From Vibrio metoecus (lineage in GTDB: Bacteria > Pseudomonadota > Gammaproteobacteria > Enterobacterales > Vibrionaceae): a DNA stretch of 56,893 bases. Location of the stretch: the NCBI RefSeq assembly GCF_000696385.1, contig NZ_JJMN01000017.1:1-56893 (forward strand), written 5' to 3'. The number at the start of each line of letters is the position of its first letter. Within the stretch, counting starts at the first letter, position 1. Positions 49,257 through 56,893 of the stretch are shown piece after piece. The translations under genes and the position numbers were made by a program. The notes under the pieces are model-generated. The model was not told where the DNA came from. It saw only the letters and a list, made by a program, of their open reading frames with translations, and searched no databases.

Positions 49257-50432
49257 CTATATAAATTTAACCTGTGTGGGTTTGACGTTTTCGCTTGGAT
49301 AACAACCGAGCACTTTAAGGTGTCGAGTCAACTGGGTTAGTTCAGCTAAAGCTTGCTGCATCTCGTCTGAATCAATGTGTGCTTCTAAATCAACGTAGAA
49401 CATTTCTTCCCACGGATTACCCATGATCGGCCGTGATTCGAGTTTGGTCATATTGATCCCGTAACGTTGTAAAACCAACAAAGTGGAAACGAGCGAACCT
49501 GCATCTTGAGCCGTCGACATAATCAACGTGGTTTTCGCCGGGATCTGGGGTGAAACCTCCACTGGTTTACGAGCCACCACAATAAAGCGAGTATGGTTTT
49601 CTGTTTGGTTAGCAATATTGCCTTGTATCGGTTGTAAGCCATACAACTTACCGCTGGTCGAATTGCCAATTGCCGCGACATCAGCACGGTTAAGCTCTTT
49701 GACTTTCTTCATAGCATCGGCAGTGCTCGCACAGCTTTCAAGCTTCACGCCCTTTAAACGGCTAAGAAATTCACTGCACTGTTGATGAGGCTGTGGATGT
49801 GAATAGAGCACTTTGAGATCTTCTAGACGAATATCTTGCGTTGCGACTAAACAGTGTTCGATAGGTTGGGTTAACTCTCCTACGATGTACAACGTAGTGT
49901 GTTGCAGTAGGTCGTACACTTCATTGATGGAGCCTGAACTGGTATTTTCGATTGGTAGAACACCATAATCGGCATGGCCAGACTCGACAGTTCTTGCGAC
50001 TTCTTTGAAGTGATCGCAGTTTAGCTCAATCAATTCTGTATTTTTACGGCTGAAATATTCGCGAGTCGCAAGATGGGAGTAGGAACCTTTTGCACCTAAA
50101 AAAGCGACTCTCGCTAATGGCTTACGACTTTGTGGATTGGCTAGGTTTTGCAAATAAGCCTGCTGAAGCAAAACTGAGTCTTCAATGATGGTGTGAAATA
50201 GCTTAGTGATATATTGGGCATCAAGCTGATATTGCTGTTTCCCAGTGTTGATTAACTTAACCAACAACTGCTGCTCACGAACGGGATCCCGTACCGGTTT
50301 TGCGGTTTCGACTTTGCTTTTCGCCACTTCAATACTTAATTGACGCCGCTCAGAAAGGAGTTGTAATAGGCGATTATCGATGTCGTTAAGACGTAGACGA
50401 ATATCATCGAGAGAAAGAGATTGGTCGGTCAT
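49257..50432 (-). CDS. pheA: Bifunctional chorismate mutase / prephenate dehydratase
   Basis: Makes phenylpyruvate for phenylalanine. The 391-residue protein has the AroQ mutase at 1-90 (IRLRLNDIDNRLLQLLSERR). The prephenate dehydratase domain follows, with FLGAKGSYSHLATREYF, DYGVLPIENTSSGSINEV and the catalytic-site GNSTSGKLYGL region. An ACT regulatory domain with TTLIMSTAQDAGSL and the ESRP motif (KLESRPIMGNPWEEMFYVD) gives phenylalanine feedback. Expression should follow the pheL attenuator directly upstream. Confidence 0.96.
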   Translation of the reverse strand: MTDQSLSLDDIRLRLNDIDNRLLQLLSERRQLSIEVAKSKVETAKPVRDPVREQQLLVKLINTGKQQYQLDAQYITKLFHTIIEDSVLLQQAYLQNLANPQSRKPLARVAFLGAKGSYSHLATREYFSRKNTELIELNCDHFKEVARTVESGHADYGVLPIENTSSGSINEVYDLLQHTTLYIVGELTQPIEHCLVATQDIRLEDLKVLYSHPQPHQQCSEFLSRLKGVKLESCASTADAMKKVKELNRADVAAIGNSTSGKLYGLQPIQGNIANQTENHTRFIVVARKPVEVSPQIPAKTTLIMSTAQDAGSLVSTLLVLQRYGINMTKLESRPIMGNPWEEMFYVDLEAHIDSDEMQQALAELTQLTRHLKVLGCYPSENVKPTQVKFI

Positions 50433-50446
50433 TAAAATAATCCTTA

Positions 50447-50474
50447 TAAAAAAAGACCTCCTAGTGAGGAGGCT
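50447..50474 (-). terminator. pheA attenuator (terminator hairpin)
   Basis: On the minus strand GCCTCC...GGAGGTC followed by T7 forms the 3:4 terminator. The preceding CTCCG (loop) CGGAG at 50515-50531 is the 1:2 hairpin. GGAGGC at 50512-50517 can pair with GCCTCC of the terminator to make the antiterminator. Confidence 0.8.
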
Positions 50475-50522
50475 TTCTGTTCGTTTTTGACTTTTCTTTC
50501 TTAAACGAGCAAGCCTCCGAGT

Positions 50523-50567
50523 CTAGCGGAGAAAAAAGAAGTCAAAAAAGGACAGTAGTTTAGACAT
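50523..50567 (-). CDS. pheL: Phe leader peptide PheL
   Basis: A 14-residue ORF reading MSKLLSFFDFFFLR, five Phe in six positions, then TAG. Its stop lies in the loop of the 1:2 hairpin and it is followed by the antiterminator and terminator. Ribosome stalling at the Phe codons when Phe-tRNA is low would favour antitermination. The peptide differs in sequence from E. coli PheL but has the same design. Confidence 0.88.
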   Translation of the reverse strand: MSKLLSFFDFFFLR

Positions 50568-50631
50568 GTTTGTTGAATATTTATCCATAGGTTTTGCCAC
50601 ACAATAAGCAAGCCAACTAAGAGCGTCAAGC

Positions 50632-50661
50632 AAAAAAATAGCGCCGTTTCGGCGCTATTTT
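50632..50661 (-). terminator. Terminator after raiA
   Basis: AATAGCGCCG-TTTC-GGCGCTATT with A7 on the plus-strand left side, which gives the T run on the minus strand. It lies just past the raiA stop. Confidence 0.85.
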
Positions 50662-50668
50662 CATGAGT

Positions 50669-50998
50669 CTATTGTTCAGTCTCCTCGGTTAGCTCAGGCT
50701 TATCTGTCCGGCGAGCTTCCGGTTTATGACGTAATTTGTTGAGTTGACGCTCTAGCTTTTGTTCTACCTCGTTGATCGCTGCGTACAAATCTTCATGAAT
50801 GGCGGAGGCGACTAACTGACCACGTGGAATGCTCACCACCGCTTCAAATTTTTTCTGCTTATTAGGTTCTTCACTAAAGCATGCTTGGCAACCAATGATA
50901 TCCACTTGCCATTTTTCTAATTTTTTAAATTTACCCTCAATATGATTGCGGATTGCAGAGGTGATTTCGATATTTTTACCAGTGATGTTCATTTTCAT
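50669..50998 (-). CDS. raiA: Ribosome-associated inhibitor RaiA (YfiA)
   Basis: RaiA binds the 30S decoding region of idle ribosomes in stationary phase or cold and prevents 100S dimer formation. The 109-residue protein MKMNITGKNIEITSAIRNHI has the beta-alpha-beta HPF fold with the basic helix segment EVEQKLERQLNKLRHK. A C-terminal extension (PEARRTDKPELTEETEQ) is found in RaiA but not in short HPF. The gap upstream holds two CRP-like sites, fitting the known CRP control of E. coli raiA. It neighbours pheL-pheA as in E. coli. Confidence 0.92.
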   Translation of the reverse strand: MKMNITGKNIEITSAIRNHIEGKFKKLEKWQVDIIGCQACFSEEPNKQKKFEAVVSIPRGQLVASAIHEDLYAAINEVEQKLERQLNKLRHKPEARRTDKPELTEETEQ

Positions 50999-51064
50999 AG
51001 TGCTTGTTCCTCTGTGTCATCCCTTATGGGTTGAGTTCAGATTACCTCGCTATAGGCTAAATAA

Positions 51065-51080
51065 TGTGATCTAAGTCACC
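51065..51080 (-). promoter_or_regulatory. CRP-like site proximal to raiA
   Basis: TGTGA-TCTAAG-TCACC matches the CRP consensus TGTGA-N6-TCACA at 9 of 10 positions. It lies about 67 bp before the raiA start, a position suited to activation. Confidence 0.55.
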
Positions 51081-51275
51081 TTTATGTTGCGGTTTTTTAG
51101 GAAGTGAAATAAACGTGATCTGTCGCAAATCTTGTGTTGAAGAGGTAAAGAAAAAGCTTGTTATCTGATGCAAAAACGCTAGATTCGAGTAAGTAGAGAC
51201 TAAAAATTTCCGATTTTTTAGTGCTTTGTTTCGGCTTTAAAACGCCGAATGAATGAAAATCCACCACATTGATTT

Positions 51276-51291
51276 TGTGATAGTGATCACT
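51276..51291 (-). promoter_or_regulatory. CRP-like site distal to raiA
   Basis: TGTGA-TAGTGA-TCACT matches the consensus at 9 of 10 positions, 278 bp before raiA. Between the two sites (50999-51342) I see no gene; an 85-residue minus-strand frame has no ribosome site. Confidence 0.5.
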
Positions 51292-51342
51292 TTGTACCGA
51301 GCTGTACTGATATGAGTGAAATCGTTTCAAAAAAGAATCATA

Positions 51343-51375
51343 AAAAAGAGCCACAATGATTGTGGCTCTTTTTGC
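51343..51375 (-). terminator. Terminator after bamD
   Basis: AAAAAAGAGCCACAAT / ATTGTGGCTCTTTTT forms a long stem with T residues on the minus strand, 20 bp past the bamD stop. Confidence 0.85.
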
Positions 51376-51394
51376 TTTGATATTTTTCTAATAT

Positions 51395-52120
51395 TTATAA
51401 CGGGTTAAGCTGCATTAGCTGCTTTGTGCGTTCAACTGCTTCTGTCAAACCTAATTGTTGATAGGCTTCGAGCTGAATTTCTAACGCTTTGCGTGCCGCT
51501 TCGGTATCAGGGTAGGTTTTTTGCAATTCTTGAGTTCGGTTAATTGCAGCAATCCATGCTTCTCGGCGAATGTAGAAATCGGCTGTCGCTAAGTCATATT
51601 CTGCTAAACGGTTTTTGAGTGCATACATTCGACGTTGAGCATCTTCTGCATATGGGCTATTTGGGTAGCGTTGCAGCAGTTTCTTAAAATCTGCAAAAGC
51701 CGCTTTTACTGGCTCAGGATCTCGATCAAAACGGTCCACATTGAACAGGTCGTGCATAAAGTTACGATCCTGCGCCATGTGTGTTAGGCCGCGCATATAC
51801 AAGACCCAATCCATTTTTTCATGTGTAGGATTAAGACGAGTAAAACGTTCAATCGTGGCGAGGCCAAGCGCAAGATCATCATTTTTGTAATAGGCATAAA
51901 TCAGATCGAGTTGTACTTGTTCTGAATATGCGCCAAACGGATAGCGTGAATCGAGCGCTTCTAATTTTTCGATGGCGGTTAACCAAGTGCCGCTTTGCAG
52001 CGCGGTTTGTGCTTCTGAATACAGTTCGGATGGTGGTACATCTGGAACCACTTCAGGGCTGCTAGAGCAACCAAATAACAGGGATAACGCGAGTAGGCCT
52101 GATAAAGTCTGGTATTTCAT
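51395..52120 (-). CDS. bamD: Outer membrane assembly lipoprotein BamD
   Basis: BamD is the essential lipoprotein partner of BamA in the complex that folds outer membrane proteins. From ATG 52118-52120 the protein reads MKYQTLSGLLALSLLFGCSS with the lipobox LFGC, then about 220 residues of tetratricopeptide-like helices (SELYSEAQTALQSGTW, DSRYPFGAYSEQVQLDLIYA). The open frame extends 12 codons further upstream (MKSKICKELHPD), but that would move the signal peptide off the N-terminus. At 241 residues it is close to E. coli BamD. It is divergent from rluD as in E. coli. Confidence 0.93.
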   Translation of the reverse strand: MKYQTLSGLLALSLLFGCSSSPEVVPDVPPSELYSEAQTALQSGTWLTAIEKLEALDSRYPFGAYSEQVQLDLIYAYYKNDDLALGLATIERFTRLNPTHEKMDWVLYMRGLTHMAQDRNFMHDLFNVDRFDRDPEPVKAAFADFKKLLQRYPNSPYAEDAQRRMYALKNRLAEYDLATADFYIRREAWIAAINRTQELQKTYPDTEAARKALEIQLEAYQQLGLTEAVERTKQLMQLNPL

Positions 52121-52274
52121 GTCAGGGTGGAGTTCCTTGCAAATCTTGCTTTTCAATAGGTGCGTAAACCGCGCGCAAATCGTTTCGTTACTTTCTTGGC
52201 AGTAACAGATACAATGTCGGCGTATTTTTCCATACTAGTGACTATTAGTCTCACGGTTTTTTAAAAAGTTCGAT

Positions 52275-53249
52275 ATGGCTCATCAGATTGAATTAACTCA
52301 AACAGTAAAAGAGAGCCAGCTTGGTCAACGTCTTGATCAAGCTGTGGCTGAATTATTTACCGATTTTTCCCGCTCACGTTTAAAAGAGTGGTTGTTGGAA
52401 GGCAAGATTGCCGTAAATGGCGAAGTGATCACTAAGCCGCGCATGAAAGTGATGGGTGGCGAGGTGATTGTCGTTCAGGCAGAACTGGAAGACGAACAGC
52501 GTTGGGAAGCGCAGGATTTGCCATTGAACATCGTGTATGAAGATGACGACATTATCGTTATTAACAAACCGCGTGACTTTGTGGTGCATCCTGGTGCGGG
52601 ACAAGCGGATAGTACAGTGCTTAATGCCTTGCTATTCCATTATCCGCCGATCGCTGAAGTACCACGTGCGGGTATCGTCCATCGTCTTGATAAAGACACG
52701 ACGGGTTTGATGGTGGTCGCAAAAACGGTTCCTGCGCAAACTCACCTTGTACGTGCGCTACAAAAGCGCGATGTGACTCGTGAGTACGAAGCGATTGTGA
52801 TTGGCACGATGACCGCAGGCGGCATGATTGATAAGCCGATTGGTCGTCATTCGACTAAGCGTACTTTGATGTCGGTTTCACCAATGGGTAAACACGCCGT
52901 CACGCATTACCGTGTTGCGGAACATTTCCGTGAACACACGCGTTTGCGTTTGCGTTTAGAAACGGGCCGTACTCACCAAATTCGTGTGCACATGGCTTAT
53001 TTGCAACATCCTCTATTAGGTGATACTGCCTATGGTGGCCGTGCGCGCATTCCGAAAGGGGCGTCAGAAGAGTTAACGGAGATGATTCGTGGCTTCGATC
53101 GTCAAGCGCTGCACGCGGTGATGCTGAAATTTGAGCACCCAATTACGGGTGAAGAACTCGAATTCCATGCACCGGTACCTGACGACATGGTCGAGATGAC
53201 GCTCGCATTGCGTGAAGATGCGAAGCAAAATCGTACAGAAGAGTATTAA
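52275..53249 (+). CDS. rluD: 23S rRNA pseudouridine(1911/1915/1917) synthase RluD
   Basis: RluD makes three pseudouridines in helix 69 of 23S rRNA. The 324-residue protein has an N-terminal S4 domain (GQRLDQAVAELFTDFSRSRL) and the RluA-type catalytic core with the aspartate in GIVHRLDKDTTGLMVVAK. The later GRTHQIRVHMAYLQHPLLGD motif is also present. It starts 2 bp before pgeF ends its spacing: the two genes are separated by only 2 bp, so they are cotranscribed. Confidence 0.95.
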   Translation: MAHQIELTQTVKESQLGQRLDQAVAELFTDFSRSRLKEWLLEGKIAVNGEVITKPRMKVMGGEVIVVQAELEDEQRWEAQDLPLNIVYEDDDIIVINKPRDFVVHPGAGQADSTVLNALLFHYPPIAEVPRAGIVHRLDKDTTGLMVVAKTVPAQTHLVRALQKRDVTREYEAIVIGTMTAGGMIDKPIGRHSTKRTLMSVSPMGKHAVTHYRVAEHFREHTRLRLRLETGRTHQIRVHMAYLQHPLLGDTAYGGRARIPKGASEELTEMIRGFDRQALHAVMLKFEHPITGEELEFHAPVPDDMVEMTLALREDAKQNRTEEY

Positions 53250-53251
53250 GC

Positions 53252-53974
53252 ATGATTTTCCCCAACTGGAATGCACCCAAACAAGTCAAAGCGTTTAGTT
53301 CGACTCGCCACGGTGGTTTTTCACAAGGTGCTTATCAAGGGCTAAACCTAGGTATGCATGTTGGGGATGATCCTGTACTTGTACTGCGTAATCGGCAATC
53401 GTTGGTGGAAGCATCAACGATGCCAAGTTCACCCATTTGGCTCAATCAAACCCATTCCACGGTGGTACTCAATGTTGATGCTCCGACTGAGCAAGTGTTG
53501 GATGCCGATGGCCTCATTACTTCAACGCCGAAGGTGGTGTGTTCGGCAATGACGGCAGATTGTCTACCGGTATTAATGACCAATCGCACTGGTACCCAAG
53601 TCGCGGCTGTACATGCCGGTTGGCGTGGTTTGGTCAATGGCATTGTTGAACAAACAGCGGCAAGAATGTCTGGCGATGTTATGGTGTGGCTTGGCCCTGC
53701 GATTGGTGCGCAGGTGTTTGAAGTGGGCGAAGATGTTTTCGCCGCTTTTGTTGCTCATTATCCTGAAGCTGAGCATGCTTTCACTCCTCGTGCACAACAG
53801 GGCAAATGGCTGGCGGATATGAGTCAGTTAGTGAAACTGCGTTTGCATGAATTAGGTATTGAGCAAGTCTTTGATAGTGGTTTGTGTACCTATCAGGATG
53901 CGGATCGCTTCTATTCCTATCGCCGAGATGGAGTGACGGGGCGACAAGCGGCCTTTATTTGGCTTGAAGAGTAA
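53252..53974 (+). CDS. pgeF: Purine nucleoside phosphorylase / laccase-fold protein PgeF (YfiH)
   Basis: A 240-residue protein of the multicopper polyphenol oxidase (DUF152) fold. E. coli YfiH has been linked to peptidoglycan editing, and other members act as purine nucleoside phosphorylases. The metal-site histidine and cysteine motifs are present: WLNQTHSTVVLN, TADCLPVLMTN and AAVHAGWRGLVNGI, with YSYRRDGVTGRQAAFIWL at the end. It follows rluD by 2 bp and precedes clpB by 124 bp. The biochemical role is inferred. Confidence 0.9.
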   Translation: MIFPNWNAPKQVKAFSSTRHGGFSQGAYQGLNLGMHVGDDPVLVLRNRQSLVEASTMPSSPIWLNQTHSTVVLNVDAPTEQVLDADGLITSTPKVVCSAMTADCLPVLMTNRTGTQVAAVHAGWRGLVNGIVEQTAARMSGDVMVWLGPAIGAQVFEVGEDVFAAFVAHYPEAEHAFTPRAQQGKWLADMSQLVKLRLHELGIEQVFDSGLCTYQDADRFYSYRRDGVTGRQAAFIWLEE

Positions 53975-54023
53975 GCCTTCATCCATACCCATATCAAACA
54001 ACAAGAAAGTTTCCTCAACTTCC

Positions 54024-54052
54024 CTTGAAAATCTGGCTCGTGATAACCATCT
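54024..54052 (+). promoter_or_regulatory. Sigma-32-like heat shock promoter for clpB
   Basis: CTTGAAA (54024-54030) and AACCATCT (54045-54052) are separated by 14 bp, matching CTTGAAA-N13-17-CCCCATNT except two bases, about 50 bp before the ATG. Confidence 0.7.
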
Positions 54053-54098
54053 TTCCTAACGTATTCAATTTATCTCAGATGAGGTTAGGAAGGTTGGT

Positions 54099-56672
54099 AT
54101 GCGTCTTGACAGATTTACGAGCAAATTTCAGATCGCGATTTCCGATGCCCAGTCATTAGCGCTCGGGCGTGATCATCAATATATCGAACCTGTGCACCTG
54201 ATGGTGGCACTGTTGGATCAAAACGGCAGTCCGATCCGCCCATTACTCACCATGCTAAATGTCGATGTGATGCAACTGCGCTCTAAGCTGAGCGAGATGT
54301 TGGATCGACTCCCGAAAGTGAGTGGTATTGGTGGTGATGTGCAGCTCTCTTCGGCGTTAGGCACACTATTTAATCTGTGTGATAAAGTCGCGCAAAAGCG
54401 TCAAGATGCCTACATCTCCTCTGAAATCTATCTACTTGCTGCGATTGAGGATAAAGGGCCACTGGGTCACTTACTCAAAGAGTTTGGACTGACCGAAAAA
54501 AAAGTCTCTGAAGCAATAGAGAAGATTCGTGGTGGACAAAAGGTTAATGACCCGAATGCGGAAGAACTGCGCCAAGCATTGGAAAAATTCACCATCGATC
54601 TGACTGAACGTGCTGAGCAGGGCAAACTTGATCCTGTGATCGGTCGTGATGATGAAATTCGCCGAACTATCCAAGTGCTGCAACGCCGAACCAAGAACAA
54701 CCCAGTGATCATCGGTGAACCCGGTGTGGGTAAAACTGCGATAGTGGAAGGTTTGGCGCAACGCATCATCAATAATGAAGTGCCAGAAGGCCTGCGTGGA
54801 CGCCGCGTATTGTCTTTAGACATGGGGGCGCTAGTAGCCGGGGCAAAATACCGCGGTGAATTTGAAGAGCGCTTGAAATCGGTACTCAATGAGTTAGCGA
54901 AAGAAGAAGGCAATATCATCCTTTTCATTGATGAGCTGCACACCATGGTTGGTGCGGGGAAAGGTGAAGGTTCGATGGATGCTGGCAACATGCTCAAACC
55001 GGCTTTGGCGCGTGGAGAATTGCATTGTGTTGGCGCAACGACCTTAGATGAGTACCGCCAATACATCGAAAAAGATCCAGCGTTAGAGCGTCGCTTCCAA
55101 AAAGTGTTGGTGGATGAGCCCACGGTGGAAGATACCATCGCTATCTTGCGTGGATTGAAAGAGCGTTATGAGCTGCACCACCATGTCGAAATCACTGATC
55201 CGGCGATTGTGGCGGCTGCGAGTTTATCGCATCGCTATATTTCCGATCGTCAGTTGCCTGATAAAGCCATCGATTTGATCGATGAAGCAGCTTCAAGCAT
55301 TCGGATGCAGATTGACTCCAAACCAGAAGCTCTGGACAAGCTTGAGCGTAAAATCATCCAATTGAAAATTGAGCAGCAAGCACTCTCTAATGAGCATGAT
55401 GAAGCCAGTGAAAAACGCTTAGCGATCTTAAATGAAGAGCTGCAAGAGAAAGAGCGTGATTACGCGGAGTTGGAAGAAGTGTGGAAAGCGGAAAAGGCGG
55501 CACTCTCCGGTACGCAACATATTAAAGCGGCACTTGAACAAGCGCGGATGGATCTAGAGGTTGCTCGCCGAGCGGGGGATTTAAACCGCATGTCAGAGCT
55601 GCAATATGGTCGGATTCCAGAGCTAGAAAAGCAGCTTGATCTGGCTGCGCAAGCCGAAATGCAGGAAATGACTCTGCTGCGCAATAAAGTGACGGATGCA
55701 GAAATTGCCGAAGTGCTTTCTAAGCAAACCGGCATTCCAGTATCGAAAATGCTCGAAGCCGAGAAAGAAAAGCTACTGCGCATGGAAGAAGTGCTGCATA
55801 AACGCGTGATCGGTCAGAAAGAAGCGGTGGAAGTGGTCGCGAATGCGATTCGCCGCAGTCGCGCAGGGCTTTCTGACCCAAATCGTCCGATTGGCTCCTT
55901 CTTATTCTTGGGGCCAACAGGGGTCGGTAAAACAGAGCTGTGTAAAACCTTGGCCAACTTCCTATTTGATAGCGAAGATGCCATGGTACGCGTGGATATG
56001 TCGGAATTTATGGAGAAACACTCAGTTGCTCGTTTAGTGGGTGCGCCTCCAGGTTATGTCGGTTATGAAGAAGGTGGCTACTTAACGGAAGCGGTGCGCC
56101 GTAAACCTTACTCGGTGATTTTGCTCGACGAAGTAGAAAAGGCGCACCCGGATGTCTTCAATATTCTGTTGCAAGTCTTGGATGATGGTCGCTTGACGGA
56201 CGGTCAAGGGCGCACGGTCGATTTTCGTAATACCGTTGTGATCATGACCTCGAACTTAGGCTCAAGCCGAATTCAAGAAAACTTTGCAAGGTTGGACTAC
56301 CAAGGCATTAAAGAGCAAGTGATGGATGTGGTCAGCAAACACTTCCGTCCGGAGTTCTTGAACCGAGTGGATGAAAGTGTGGTATTCCACCCTCTAGGTC
56401 AAGAGCATATCAAGTCGATCGCCTCTATTCAGTTGGCTCGCCTACGTCAGCGTTTGGCAGAGCGAGACTACCAACTAGAGGTAGATGATGAGGCGTTGGA
56501 TCTGATCGCGCATGTTGGTTTCGATCCTGTCTACGGTGCTCGTCCACTGAAACGTGCGATTCAGCAAAATGTGGAAAACCCACTGGCGAAATCGATTCTG
56601 GCTGGAAGGTTCCTGCCTGGTTCACCTATTTTACTATCGGTAAAAGAGGGGAATATTTTCGCAAGCCAGTAG
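54099..56672 (+). CDS. clpB: ATP-dependent disaggregase ClpB
   Basis: ClpB is a hexameric AAA+ chaperone that rescues aggregated proteins with DnaK. The 857-residue product has the N-terminal Clp repeat domain ([20 protein letters not shown]). AAA1 follows with Walker [11 protein letters not shown] near 206 and Walker [11 protein letters not shown]. The long coiled-coil middle domain (about 405-525) is rich in Glu, Lys and Leu. AAA2 has [10 protein letters not shown] near 606 and [14 protein letters not shown]. There is no IGL/F loop for ClpP, as expected. An upstream sigma-32-like promoter fits heat induction. Confidence 0.97.
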   Translation: MRLDRFTSKFQIAISDAQSLALGRDHQYIEPVHLMVALLDQNGSPIRPLLTMLNVDVMQLRSKLSEMLDRLPKVSGIGGDVQLSSALGTLFNLCDKVAQKRQDAYISSEIYLLAAIEDKGPLGHLLKEFGLTEKKVSEAIEKIRGGQKVNDPNAEELRQALEKFTIDLTERAEQGKLDPVIGRDDEIRRTIQVLQRRTKNNPVIIGEPGVGKTAIVEGLAQRIINNEVPEGLRGRRVLSLDMGALVAGAKYRGEFEERLKSVLNELAKEEGNIILFIDELHTMVGAGKGEGSMDAGNMLKPALARGELHCVGATTLDEYRQYIEKDPALERRFQKVLVDEPTVEDTIAILRGLKERYELHHHVEITDPAIVAAASLSHRYISDRQLPDKAIDLIDEAASSIRMQIDSKPEALDKLERKIIQLKIEQQALSNEHDEASEKRLAILNEELQEKERDYAELEEVWKAEKAALSGTQHIKAALEQARMDLEVARRAGDLNRMSELQYGRIPELEKQLDLAAQAEMQEMTLLRNKVTDAEIAEVLSKQTGIPVSKMLEAEKEKLLRMEEVLHKRVIGQKEAVEVVANAIRRSRAGLSDPNRPIGSFLFLGPTGVGKTELCKTLANFLFDSEDAMVRVDMSEFMEKHSVARLVGAPPGYVGYEEGGYLTEAVRRKPYSVILLDEVEKAHPDVFNILLQVLDDGRLTDGQGRTVDFRNTVVIMTSNLGSSRIQENFARLDYQGIKEQVMDVVSKHFRPEFLNRVDESVVFHPLGQEHIKSIASIQLARLRQRLAERDYQLEVDDEALDLIAHVGFDPVYGARPLKRAIQQNVENPLAKSILAGRFLPGSPILLSVKEGNIFASQ

Positions 56673-56698
56673 AAGGCGCCTTATCTAGATAAATAAAT

Positions 56699-56723
56699 GA
56701 GCCACTTCGAGTGGCTCTTTTGC
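56699..56723 (+). terminator. Terminator after clpB
   Basis: GAGCCACT-TCG-AGTGGCTC followed by T4 lies 27 bp past the stop codon. Confidence 0.85.
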
Positions 56724-56817
56724 TTGTTAATTGAGCATAAAAGTGCGCTTTTTAGTGGTTTTGTTGTTAATTTGTTCGCTTGGACTGAAAAAGTATAAAA
56801 AAAAGCATTTTTAGAGC

Positions 56818-56845
56818 TTGCCAGATTTTAAATCCTCCCTATAAT
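56818..56845 (+). promoter_or_regulatory. rRNA operon P1 promoter
   Basis: TTGCCA-16 bp-TATAAT is followed by the GC-rich discriminator GCGCCCTC, and an A/T-rich UP-element-like stretch (about 56788-56816) lies before the -35. This is the layout of stable RNA P1 promoters. In E. coli rrnG also follows clpB. The 16S gene would start outside this window. Confidence 0.8.
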
Positions 56846-56893
56846 GCGCCCTCACTGACACAGCATACGCCGCAAGGCTTCAGAGCCAGTCGG

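Noticed and set aside
51097..51354. An 85-residue minus-strand ORF between bamD and raiA
   Set aside because: It overlaps the bamD terminator and a CRP-like site, lacks a ribosome site and has chance-like composition.

Overview
The window reads as a stretch of the Vibrio cholerae large chromosome, or a very close relative. It carries the biofilm regulator VpsR, the haemolysin activator HlyU, the norspermidine sensor pair NspS/MbaA, a NptA-type Na+/phosphate cotransporter and many housekeeping proteins of gamma-proteobacterial type. The species call rests on recognising proteins and gene order from memory, not on a database search. There is no phage, insertion sequence, integron, CRISPR array or tRNA gene. 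It is core genome, with local gene order shared with E. coli at several points (bamD/rluD-pgeF-clpB-rrn, slt-trpR-yjjX, murJ-ribF-ileS-lspA-fkpB-ispH, aroF-tyrA, pheL-pheA-raiA).

Layout. 1-6.6 kb: srmB and trmN (RNA metabolism), brnQ, prfB with its programmed frameshift, lysS. 6.8-11 kb: vpsR, a small-protein/DUF1127 locus with a structured leader, an aldo-keto reductase and mutH. 11.6-17 kb: rppH-ptsP-TauE-like-lgt-thyA, closely spaced and probably one operon. 17-20 kb: nptA, nhaR, hlyU, rpsT. 20.5-28.1 kb: murJ-ribF-ileS-lspA-fkpB-ispH. 28.2-37.7 kb: a CstA-family transporter, a DUF2799 lipoprotein, a NhaP-like antiporter, the muropeptide recycling genes murQ, anmK and nagZ, and a LytS/LytTR pair closely resembling BtsS/BtsR. 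38-45.7 kb: aroF-tyrA, a PilZ protein, ettA, slt, trpR, yjjX. 45.7-50.6 kb: the nspS-mbaA operon and pheA with its leader peptide. 50.7-56.9 kb: raiA, bamD, rluD-pgeF, clpB, then a classical rRNA P1 promoter whose 16S gene would begin beyond the window.

Two results stand out. First, the 236-bp gap upstream of the CstA-like gene holds six copies of an 8-bp motif spaced exactly 20 bp apart (29815-29922). The motif resembles the E. coli BtsR (LytTR) site, and a BtsS/BtsR-like pair lies 6 kb away, so a BtsSR pyruvate-uptake circuit with an unusually long operator array is a concrete hypothesis. Second, ten genes carry frameshifts, including the normally essential ispH. Every one is explained by extra single bases (about 22 in all) and none requires a missing base. 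This is much more likely a sequencing or assembly artefact than real gene decay, and it hides the true ends of nptA, hlyU and aroF.

Regulation can be read directly at several points: three TyrR boxes before aroF, a Phe-rich leader peptide and attenuator before pheA, two CRP-like sites before raiA, a sigma-32-like promoter before clpB, a possible Pho box before nptA, a stringent-type promoter for rpsT, and the prfB recoding site. I found no convincing completely new multi-gene system. The novelty candidates are regulatory: the 20-bp-period array, the DUF1127 leader, and a perfect 30-bp palindrome.
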